From positions 1 to 13,868 of the forward strand of contig DKLF01000125.1 of the NCBI GenBank assembly GCA_002455655.1: a stretch of 13,868 nucleotides of DNA. Reading direction: 5' to 3'. Positions 8,201-13,307 of this stretch are shown here, one piece after another; the first letter of the stretch is position 1, and each line of letters starts with the position of its first letter. Under the pieces are notes generated by a model. The model did not search any database. It saw only the letters and a program-made list of their open reading frames with translations, and was not told the origin of the DNA. The translations under genes were made by a program, and so were the position numbers. The DNA is from Oscillibacter sp. UBA6647 (GTDB lineage: Bacteria > Bacillota > Clostridia > Oscillospirales > Oscillospiraceae).

Positions 8201-8371
8201 CTCCTCCGTGCAATCCTCCCACAAAAGCTCCACCAACTCCTGCCTTGTGGCGCTTTTGCGGCAGATCAGGTAGTAAAACAGCGCGTCTACCCGCTTGAAG
8301 GGGAAGGAAACCTCCACCCCGTCCAGCTTCACGCAGGGAATATCAAACATCTGTACCTCGATTTTCGGCAT
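5297..8371 (-). CDS. Large BTAD-family transcriptional regulator with AAA ATPase domain
   Basis: This protein has 1024 residues when started at the ATG at 8371. Residues 1-95 form an OmpR-type winged helix (VDALFYYLICRKSATRQELV, then YKNLRHTIYTLRKIL). Residues about 105-225 match the bacterial transcriptional activation domain (RFLRGFTVKNAPNFNAWVDQ, then GITPLHETAALYYEI). A P-loop ATPase follows, with Walker A GEAGSGKS near 274-281 and Walker B ILLVFEDLQWMD near 387-398. The C-terminal half is helical and TPR-like (LERLRRQL heptads near 680, YAGQYQEGLAVTDDLL near 750). This is the AfsR-like STAND layout without a LuxR domain; the ligand is unknown. An in-frame TTG seven codons upstream lacks a ribosome site, whereas the ATG has GAAGGGA about 11 bases before it. 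It faces hutI and is the only evident regulator in the window, so control of the hut or folate genes is plausible but inferred. Confidence 0.85.
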   Translation of the reverse strand: MPKIEVQMFDIPCVKLDGVEVSFPFKRVDALFYYLICRKSATRQELVELLWEDCTEEVGYKNLRHTIYTLRKILGSDLILTTQKTEVRLNPERELSSDLDRCGEGEAIDKERFLRGFTVKNAPNFNAWVDQVREQMAARTLSDLSDGAAEARAAGDLGRAERLSLEYLSRDGLDEKMVMFLMELYQQEGRYYKAANLYQRLKDKLAEELGITPLHETAALYYEIVNQWNRTTEDAPSRPGPEMTASRAALVRKMQERYRLFQEGYEVSSLLFYGEAGSGKSYLLQSFLRGGDFSDALVLKGGCSQRQAGVYLEPWKNVMLSVAEEMARRNVQIPETTRRTIARVFPVFSDGEEARREPGEFKQNRCGALVTDAVALLLSLAAHRRKILLVFEDLQWMDSASQDLLSQVVRRLGGTQLLLLATSWTLNVDVNFMLDESALERVCIPCLTREETDEYLDAVLGGDLPVPLRGRIYEATGGNPRLLAAAVENLRGKEPSENTLPDEGGILRQRMAGLSTQALHLANVLALFEDKTPCRLLSEITGYQTAQLYALSVELEEHSLIGERLADGESYLEFLHPHMREALYQAQSYFQRQPLHLKIAECLRETVQEGDAAGLSRAAAHYRAGGDGQRAFHCEVEALYWRTGRSCEIPPLATVDAPVPSPLPVGVTAEDEVKRLEQELERLRRQLPPEEKETLLGPERLLLCAKARTMIYAGQYQEGLAVTDDLLRALTPCAPEDTELLLWALRQRITYHIKTDQAAPEYIVRGLEIAEESGLRRQRACYLLLRGIDFCKEGSYKSCDYFLRQALETIDHPERYPMFCAYVGAWQGEWKRRQKDFAGACAFYQAAEDRTEGLEPWPGSGFLLACHARSAMAMGDHEKARLLLDRAMGAFAKTGELSGRGLTEAYTAYYAAQDGSYARAVELLAASWDSASRLSSLVEQGIRDSVLARLRRELDQNHIFDNELDRYLYRPLDIYCHRGMQRLRGVKGAYEFDELEDCLKYSIRQAKPLTVENLYSKNKNFMTE

Positions 8372-8425
8372 TGGCCCATCCCTTCCCTTCAAAAAGCCAT
8401 TTCAAGGCTTTGTTCTTCAAGCTAT

Positions 8426-8434
8426 ATTATATCA
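8426..8434 (-). promoter_or_regulatory. Extended -10 promoter of the BTAD regulator
   Basis: On the minus strand TGATATAAT (8434-8426) is a perfect extended -10 (TGN-TATAAT), with no recognisable -35 at 17 bp. Transcription would start near 8419, about 48 bases before the ATG at 8371. It lies downstream of the folC terminator hairpin, so the regulator can be expressed alone. Confidence 0.6.
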
Positions 8435-8485
8435 CGGTTTCGTCGCCCCGCGCCAGCTATATTTGTATTGGCAAAACAGCGAACA

Positions 8486-8510
8486 GGGGCAGGCCGCCAC
8501 GGCCTGCCCC
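8486..8510 (-). terminator. Terminator hairpin after folC
   Basis: GGGGCAGGCC and GGCCTGCCCC pair perfectly over 10 bp around a 5-base loop, beginning 41 bases past the folC stop on the minus strand. The following minus-strand sequence TGTTCGCTGTTTTG is only moderately T-rich, so termination may be incomplete or factor-assisted. Confidence 0.65.
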
Positions 8511-8551
8511 CAGTTACTCGCAAGCGCCGCGTATCTCCGCGCCGCTGTTTG

Positions 8552-9829
8552 TCAGTCCGTCCGTCCGAAGAAGGCGCGTACCTCGCCCACCTGATACAGC
8601 GAGCCAAAGGCACAGACGATGTCCTCCGGTCCCTTCCCGTCCATCGCCATGGCCATGCCGCTTTTCACGTCGCCGCCGCTCCGGGCGGGAAGCCCGGTAA
8701 GCTCCGCAATTCTCGCACAAAGCGCCTCGGATGAAAGCGCCCGCTCGCTCTCAGGCGTCACGGCAATAAACTCTTTTGCAAACGGCGCCACGGTGAGAAT
8801 CATATCGTCGTAATCCTTGTCCGCCATCACGCCCATCAGCATCGTCAGCTTCCGCCCGGGCAAATAAGCTTCAAGGCACCCGGAAAGTTCCCGCACCCCG
8901 TCCGGGTTGTGAGCCCCGTCCACCAGCACCAGCGGATTTTTTTGGAGAATTTCAAACCGGCCCGGCCAAGTCACGGCCAAAAGTCCTTCCCGCACAGCGG
9001 ACTCCGGAATGCTGTATCCCCGCCGCTCCCGCAGCACGTCCACGGTGTCCAGCGCCACGGCGGCGTTTTGATATTGATAGTTTCCAATCAACCGCAGACG
9101 AAGATCCTTTCGGTCCCTATAGTCAAAGGTCTGCCCGTCCAGATCATGGGCAAGCAGCGTTTGGGCGGTGGAATCCGTCGTCCGCAGGGTGCAGCCCTGC
9201 TGCCCGCAAACACCGCGCACCACGGCCTCTACCTCGTCCGTCTGCCCGGAGAGTACCACCTCCGCGCCCGGCTTAATGATGCCCGCCTTCTCCCCTGCAA
9301 TTTTTGCAAGGGTATCTCCCAGCACATCAGTATGCTCCAGCGCAATGTGGGTAATCACCGCCGCATCCGGCGCGCCGATAACATTGGTGGAATCCAGCCG
9401 TCCTCCAAGCCCCACCTCAAGAACCACCACGTCGCAGTTCTTCTGCTGAAAATACAGCAAGGCCATAGCGGTAATCCGCTCAAATTCCGTGGGCTGGTCG
9501 GACATCCCGTCCACCAGCGGCTTCACCTGCCGGGCAAGATCGGTCAGCTCTTCGTCGGAGATATCCGTTCCGTTCACCTTCATACGCTCGTTGATGCGAA
9601 AGAGGTGAGGCGAGGTGTAAAGCCCGGTGGTATAGCCCGCCCGGGTCAAAATCTCTGAAAGCATGGCACACACGGAGCCCTTTCCGTTGGTCCCCGCCAC
9701 ATGGATGAACTTCAGGCGCTTTTGGGGATTGCCCAGCAGTTCCATCAGTTCTTCAATGCGCTCCAGCCCCAGACGGCTTCCCTGCCAGGACGTGGCATGG
9801 ATAAATTCCAGCGCCTGGGAAAGGTTCAT
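8552..9829 (-). CDS. folC: Folylpolyglutamate synthase / dihydrofolate synthase
   Basis: This 425-residue cytoplasmic Mur-ligase-family enzyme adds glutamates to folates, trapping them in the cell and raising their affinity for folate enzymes. It may also act as dihydrofolate synthase. Landmarks are the P-loop VAGTNGKGS (44-52), GLYTSPHL (69-76) with the following RINERM, LEVGLGGRLDSTN, the magnesium-site histidine region ITHIALEHTDVLG, KAGIIKPG, and VDGAHNPDG in the C-terminal domain. The ATG at 9829 overlaps the folT stop as ATGA, so the two genes are translationally coupled; the frame is open further upstream, but that part is a folT shadow. Next to folT its evident role is retention of imported folate, needed by the formimidoyltransferase and Fhs of the same cluster. 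Confidence 0.94.
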   Translation of the reverse strand: MNLSQALEFIHATSWQGSRLGLERIEELMELLGNPQKRLKFIHVAGTNGKGSVCAMLSEILTRAGYTTGLYTSPHLFRINERMKVNGTDISDEELTDLARQVKPLVDGMSDQPTEFERITAMALLYFQQKNCDVVVLEVGLGGRLDSTNVIGAPDAAVITHIALEHTDVLGDTLAKIAGEKAGIIKPGAEVVLSGQTDEVEAVVRGVCGQQGCTLRTTDSTAQTLLAHDLDGQTFDYRDRKDLRLRLIGNYQYQNAAVALDTVDVLRERRGYSIPESAVREGLLAVTWPGRFEILQKNPLVLVDGAHNPDGVRELSGCLEAYLPGRKLTMLMGVMADKDYDDMILTVAPFAKEFIAVTPESERALSSEALCARIAELTGLPARSGGDVKSGMAMAMDGKGPEDIVCAFGSLYQVGEVRAFFGRTD

Positions 9830-10332
9830 ACGGTGGCCTTCTTTCCGAAGTGCCCCAGCACCTTTGTCATCAGGCCGATGGTCACTACCTGTGCCGCAAT
9901 CATCACGGCGGTGGAGATGGTCCGGGTGAGGAACAGGGGACCGTAGGGCGAACCGTACAGCACGGAAATCCACAGCGTGTTCAAAAGCAGGCTCAGTATC
10001 AGTTGATTCACCGCCACGGCGCCGCCGATGCGGGCCATGGTCTGCCGCTTGTGCAGGAACACGCCCCACACCAGACCCGTCAGTGCGGCAGTGAGCGTAA
10101 ATCCGGGGAAATAAGGCCCGATGGGGAACATAATGGCCCCCAGAAAATCGCCCAGACCGCCCACAACTGCCGCCGGTACGGCGCCGTACAGCACCGCCGC
10201 CACAACCACGGGGACAAACCCAAGGCCGATTTTAAAGTTCCACGCGGGAATAGAGCAGAACCGGGAGAGTACAATTTCGATGGCCACCAACATACCAAGG
10301 GTCACCAACATGGATGTCTTTTGCTTTTTCAT
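9826..10332 (-). CDS. folT: Folate-specific ECF transporter substrate-binding subunit
   Basis: This 168-residue integral membrane protein of about five to six helices has a basic start (MKKQKTSMLVTLGMLVAIEI) and the FolT-type core: SIPAWNFKIGLGFVPVVVAA near 27-46, then GGLGDFLGAIMFPIGPYFPG and FTLTAALTGLVWG. As the S component it would bind folate and associate with the shared EcfA/A'/T energising module, which is not in the window. ATG at 10332 has a strong AAAGGAGG (10348-10341) at 8-base spacing. The stop overlaps the folC start by ATGA. The folate assignment is supported by folC and by the upstream leader RNA, which matches the tetrahydrofolate riboswitch. Transcription is probably controlled by that RNA and the terminator at 10356-10391. 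Confidence 0.9.
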   Translation of the reverse strand: MKKQKTSMLVTLGMLVAIEIVLSRFCSIPAWNFKIGLGFVPVVVAAVLYGAVPAAVVGGLGDFLGAIMFPIGPYFPGFTLTAALTGLVWGVFLHKRQTMARIGGAVAVNQLILSLLLNTLWISVLYGSPYGPLFLTRTISTAVMIAAQVVTIGLMTKVLGHFGKKATV

Positions 10333-10355
10333 ATTAAATTCCTCCTTTATGTGAG

Positions 10356-10391
10356 AAAAACGGCCCAACCAAGCAGTCGCTTGGTTTCGGC
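10356..10391 (-). terminator. Leader terminator in front of folT
   Basis: On the minus strand AACCAAGC and GCTTGGTT (10386-10367) form a perfect 8-bp stem around GACT. Outer GCC/GGC pairs (391-389 with 365-363 of the same block) extend it, and TTTTT follows at 10360-10356. It lies between the riboswitch and the folT ribosome site, as expected of a regulated transcription terminator. Confidence 0.75.
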
Positions 10392-10394
10392 AGT

Positions 10395-10430
10395 TGCCAC
10401 TTGGGAGGAAATATTTCCTTCTTTGTGGCA
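10395..10430 (-). promoter_or_regulatory. Alternative hairpin between riboswitch and terminator
   Basis: TGCCAC (10430-10425) pairs with GTGGCA (10400-10395), and inside it lies a 12-bp perfect palindrome, GGAAATATTTCC (10407-10418). The 5' arm overlaps the last bases of the riboswitch, so it could compete with the closing stem and form part of the expression platform. It does not overlap the main terminator arms, so the switching logic is not evident. Confidence 0.45.
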
Positions 10431-10520
10431 GCGGATGCGGGTTCAGCAACGCGGGGCTTGGCCCCTTCGTCCAACGGCGACTCCCATCCGTCGGCACTTA
10501 ACGCGCTGGCCCTACTCTGT
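10427..10520 (-). ncRNA. Tetrahydrofolate (THF) riboswitch upstream of folT
   Basis: The minus-strand leader contains, in order, the conserved blocks of the THF riboswitch: AGAGTAG, GCGCGTTAAGTG, ATGGGA, GTCG, ACGAAG, TGAA and GCATCCGCT. Helices fit: CCGACGG pairs with CCGTTGG (one G-T wobble), GGGGC with GCCCC around CAA, and CAGCGCG with the CGCG..GCTG strand. The class is typically found before folT and senses reduced folates, lowering expression when folate is plentiful; the next gene here is folT. The expected short closing stem (GGAG/CTCC) is not seen. Instead AGCGG at 10584-10580 can close with CCGCT at 10434-10430, so the RNA may be larger. The alternative is another conserved Firmicutes RNA such as the raiA motif; a covariance-model search would decide. 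Confidence 0.75.
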
Positions 10521-10575
10521 CGTCGGAGCAGGCTCCATATCCCTCGCTTCGGCCTTTCGGCCAAAGCTCGTTCAT
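10498..10575 (-). CDS. Possible 25-codon upstream open frame overlapping the riboswitch
   Basis: ATG at 10575 is preceded by a consensus AGGAGG (10590-10585) at 9-base spacing. It opens a frame reading MNELWPKGRSEGYGACSDDR and VGPAR, stopping at TAA (10500-10498) inside the GTTAAGTG block of the riboswitch. The DNA shows many base-paired elements and the peptide resembles nothing known, so the frame may be an accident of a structured RNA. If translated, ribosomes would run into the aptamer and could affect folding. Confidence 0.15.
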   Translation of the reverse strand: MNELWPKGRSEGYGACSDDRVGPAR

Positions 10576-10688
10576 TTTGCCGCTCCTCCTCTTCCCCGAA
10601 AATGCTCCGCATTTTCAAGGGCTTGGAAACGGGGTGTGCGGAGCATCAGCTCCGGAGTGATGTCCGGGCCTCGTCCGAAAAATTGGAC
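10521..10688 (-). other. Hairpin-rich stretch between the FNT gene and the riboswitch
   Basis: No supported protein gene. On the minus strand several stems follow one another: CCGGA/TCCGG, CGGAGC/GCTCCG, GAAAATGC/GCATTTTC (10616-10598, GGA loop), GGCC-GAAA-GGCC with flanking CTT/AAG (GNRA tetraloop, about 10568-10549) and GGAG/CTCC. A 10-bp perfect inverted repeat (TGCGGAGCAT 10637-10646, ATGCTCCGCA 10602-10611) and CCCCG/CGGGG beside it offer a long-range alternative fold. A weak promoter-like pair, TTGGCC and GATATG (10536-10541), 17 bp apart, could start the folT leader. The GAAAATGC hairpin may terminate the FNT gene. Confidence 0.45.
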
Positions 10689-11498
10689 TTACGCGGACTT
10701 TTTATGGTGTGCCGACCAAAGCAGCCATGCGAAGGCAAGACCGCCCAAAAGATTCCCGATAGTCACCGGCAAAAGATTACCCAGCAGGAAGTTTCCCCAG
10801 GTCAGGGCTGAGATATCCAGACCGGCCGCTGTCACAACCGCACCGGCGCCGGGCAGCGTCAGCGCCAACAAACCTGCGGGGATGTAATACATATTGGCCA
10901 CGCAGTGCTCGAACCCACAGATCACAAAGCAGCAGACAGGGCCAAACACGCCCACAGCACGGCCCACAGAATCCTCTGCGCACAAGGCCATCATCACGGC
11001 CGTACACACCAGAATATTGCATAAAATGCCAAGGCCCAATGCTTCGGTAAATGTAAACGAGCATTTTGCAGCGGCGGTGGAAATCATTTTCAGCACCAGC
11101 CCGTCGGCCATATGCGGACCACTGAACGTTCGCAGCGCCCACGCCAGCAGTACCGACCCGACAAAGTTGCCAAGGTACACCAGCACAAGGTTTCGGACCA
11201 TTCCGCCCACACGAATGCGCCGTTCCCGAATGGAAATCAGCATCAGGCAGTTTCCGGTGAACAGCTCCGCTCCGGTCATCAACACCATAATCAGCCCCAG
11301 CGGAAACAGAACCCCGCTGATAAGCTTTGCAATGGATGCACTTTCAACGGAATAGCTGGCTGCGGCAGTCACTGCGCTGCCGATTCCAATGGCAAAGCCC
11401 GCCAATATTCCTGCCAGCAGCAGCTTTTTTACACCGGACGAAGCCTTTTTTTCACCAATCTCGGTATACTTTTCTAAAAATTCAGCGGGATTCAGCAT
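10689..11498 (-). CDS. focA: Formate/nitrite family (FNT) transporter, probable formate channel
   Basis: This 269-residue inner-membrane protein with about six hydrophobic segments belongs to the pentameric FNT channels. FNT landmarks are GAELFTGN (76-83, with the threonine of the Omega loop), GNFVGSVLLAWAL (110-122), the lysine-containing TAAAKCSFTFTEALGLGILC (141-160) and GFEHCVANMYYIP (195-207), whose His198 corresponds to the central His209 of E. coli FocA. The ATG at 11498 follows AAAGGGGA (11514-11507); an earlier in-frame start nine codons upstream has no ribosome site. Lying directly behind fhs, it most likely exports formate released when Fhs runs towards ATP synthesis, or imports formate for one-carbon use. 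Nitrite or hydrosulfide transport within the same family is a less likely alternative here. Confidence 0.88.
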   Translation of the reverse strand: MLNPAEFLEKYTEIGEKKASSGVKKLLLAGILAGFAIGIGSAVTAAASYSVESASIAKLISGVLFPLGLIMVLMTGAELFTGNCLMLISIRERRIRVGGMVRNLVLVYLGNFVGSVLLAWALRTFSGPHMADGLVLKMISTAAAKCSFTFTEALGLGILCNILVCTAVMMALCAEDSVGRAVGVFGPVCCFVICGFEHCVANMYYIPAGLLALTLPGAGAVVTAAGLDISALTWGNFLLGNLLPVTIGNLLGGLAFAWLLWSAHHKKSA

Positions 11499-11550
11499 AT
11501 CCTGTCCCCTTTCGCTCCCGCGCACGAACCGGGAAGCTTCTTTTAAAATG

Positions 11551-11600
11551 CCTCTAAAAAGAGGGCGCGTACCCCGGCGGAGCCAATTGGCTCCGCCGGG
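11551..11600 (-). terminator. Perfect palindrome and second hairpin after fhs
   Basis: A 28-bp perfect palindrome (11573-11600; arms CCCGGCGGAGCC/GGCTCCGCCGGG around AATT) begins 9 bases after the fhs stop on the minus strand. It is followed, some 8 bases later, by CCTCT-TTTT-AGAGG (11564-11551), which supplies a T5 run. Together they look like an intrinsic terminator or attenuator that lowers transcription into the FNT gene. No convincing separate promoter for that gene was seen in the short gap. Confidence 0.65.
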
Positions 11601-11609
11601 AAATGCGGT

Positions 11610-13280
11610 TTAAAACAGGCCGGAAATTCTTCCCTGTGCGTCCACGTCAATGCGGTCGGCGGAGGGAACCTTGGGCAGGCCCGGCATGGTCATGATATCG
11701 CCGGTCTTGGCCACCAGGAAGCCCGCGCCGGCGTTCACCTTCAGGTCCCGCACGGTGATCTTGAAGCCACGGGGCGCGCCCAGCTTCCCAGCGTCGTCGG
11801 AGAAGGAGAACTGGGTCTTTGCCATGCAGATAGGCAGTTTGTCAAAGCCCAGCTCGGTGAGCTGCTGCATCTGCTTTTTGGCGGCGGGAGCAAGCACCAC
11901 GCCGTCGGCGCGATAGACCTTGGTGGCAATGGCGTTGAGCTTCTCCTCAATGCCCGCCTCCGCGTCATAGACAAACTGGAAGTTGTTGGGCTGCTCGCAC
12001 AGGTGCATGACCTCCTGCGCAAGGGCTTCGCCGCCCTCGCCGCCCTTGGCCCACACCTCGCTGAGGGCCACGTTGACGCCAAGCTCGCGGCACTTGTCTT
12101 CCACCATTTTCAGCTCTGCGGCAGTATCGGTGGGGAAAGCGTTGATCGCCACCACGCAGGGCAGGCCATAAACCTTGGTCACGTTCTCCACATGCTGAAG
12201 GAGGTTGGGCAGGCCCTTTTCCAGAGCTTCCAGATTTTCATTATTCAGATCGGCCTTGGCAACGCCGCCGTGATACTTCAGAGCACGGACGGTGGCCACC
12301 ACCACCACCGCGTCGGGATGGAACCCGCCTGCGCGGCACTTGATGTCCAAAAACTTCTCCGCGCCAAGGTCGGCGGCAAAGCCCGCCTCGGTGACGGTGT
12401 ACTCGCTGAGCTTCATGGCCGTCTGGGTGGCCTGAATGGAGTTGCAGCCGTGGGCAATGTTGGCAAAGGGTCCGCCGTGGATCAGCGCGGGAGTGTGCTC
12501 CAGCGTCTGGACCAGGTTGGGCTTAATGGCGTCCTTCAGCAGGGCGGCCATAGCGCCCTCGGCGTGGAGGTCGTGGGCCGTGACGGGCTTTTCGTCCCGG
12601 GTATAAGCCACCACCATCTTGGCAAGTCTTTCCTTCATGTCCTCCAGATTCTGGGCCAGGCACAGCACGGCCATGATTTCGGAGGCCACGGTAATCTCAA
12701 ACCCGTCCTCGCGGGGCACGCCGCTGGCCTTGCCGCCAAGGCCGCAGATGATGTGGCGGAGCTGGCGGTCGTTCATATCCACCGCACGCTTCCAAACGAT
12801 TCTGCGCACGTCGATATCCAGCACGTTGCCCTGCTGAATGTGGTTGTCCAGCAGCGCCGCCATCAGGTTGTTGGCCGCACCGATGGCGTGGAAATCTCCG
12901 GTAAAGTGGAGATTGATATCCTCCATGGGCACCACCTGGGCATAGCCGCCGCCAGCCGCGCCGCCCTTGACGCCGAACACGGGGCCAAGGCTGGGCTCAC
13001 GCAGGCAGACCACGGTCTTCTTGCCAAGCCGGTTCAGCGCGTCGGCAAGGCCCACGGAGGTGGTGGTTTTACCCTCGCCCGCGGGGGTGGGGCTGATGGC
13101 CGTCACCAGCACCAGCTTCGCCTTGCGGGGCAGGTCCTTCAGGGCGTGAATATCCAGCTTCGCCTTGTAATGGCCATAGGGCTCCAGCGTCTCCTGCCCA
13201 ACACCCAGCTTCGCGGCCACCTCTTGGATGGGAAGCATGGCTGTGGACTGGGCAATTTCAATGTCAGTCTTAAATTCCAT
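11610..13280 (-). CDS. fhs: Formate-tetrahydrofolate ligase (10-formyl-THF synthetase)
   Basis: This 556-residue cytoplasmic enzyme of normal length catalyses formate + ATP + THF to 10-formyl-THF + ADP + Pi. The reaction is reversible, and in anaerobes degrading histidine or purines it can yield ATP and formate. The P-loop TPAGEGKT lies at 65-72 and the family signature GGAAGGGYAQVVPMEDINLH at 106-125, followed by FTGDFHAI; GGPFANIAHGCNS, FDKLPICMAKTQFSFSDD and FLVAKTGDIMTMPGLP are also present. ATG at 13280 has AAGGAGG (13296-13290) at 9-base spacing; a nearer ATG in another frame is ignored. It follows the HutD-like gene by only 27 bases, so they are probably cotranscribed, which ties Fhs to histidine use rather than to acetogenesis. 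No Wood-Ljungdahl genes were seen nearby. Confidence 0.97.
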   Translation of the reverse strand: MEFKTDIEIAQSTAMLPIQEVAAKLGVGQETLEPYGHYKAKLDIHALKDLPRKAKLVLVTAISPTPAGEGKTTTSVGLADALNRLGKKTVVCLREPSLGPVFGVKGGAAGGGYAQVVPMEDINLHFTGDFHAIGAANNLMAALLDNHIQQGNVLDIDVRRIVWKRAVDMNDRQLRHIICGLGGKASGVPREDGFEITVASEIMAVLCLAQNLEDMKERLAKMVVAYTRDEKPVTAHDLHAEGAMAALLKDAIKPNLVQTLEHTPALIHGGPFANIAHGCNSIQATQTAMKLSEYTVTEAGFAADLGAEKFLDIKCRAGGFHPDAVVVVATVRALKYHGGVAKADLNNENLEALEKGLPNLLQHVENVTKVYGLPCVVAINAFPTDTAAELKMVEDKCRELGVNVALSEVWAKGGEGGEALAQEVMHLCEQPNNFQFVYDAEAGIEEKLNAIATKVYRADGVVLAPAAKKQMQQLTELGFDKLPICMAKTQFSFSDDAGKLGAPRGFKITVRDLKVNAGAGFLVAKTGDIMTMPGLPKVPSADRIDVDAQGRISGLF

Positions 13281-13307
13281 GGGTCATTTCCTCCTTAATT
13301 ATTTGTC

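Noticed and set aside
8372..8392. TTG start adding seven residues to the BTAD regulator
   Set aside because: No ribosome site upstream of the TTG; the downstream ATG has a purine-rich GAAGGGA at suitable distance and begins the winged-helix domain directly.
9830..10069. Upstream extension of the folC frame by 80 codons
   Set aside because: This part is out-of-frame folT sequence; the ATGA overlap at 9826-9829 and the family's usual start at MNLSQALEFI decide the real start.
10334..10618. 94-codon minus-strand frame across the folT leader
   Set aside because: It spans the riboswitch, hairpins and terminator. The conserved bases match RNA structure blocks, not a protein family.
12003..13298. 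431-codon plus-strand frame antisense to fhs
   Set aside because: Shadow of a strongly conserved gene; composition dominated by His, Gly and Val as expected from reversed GC-rich codons.
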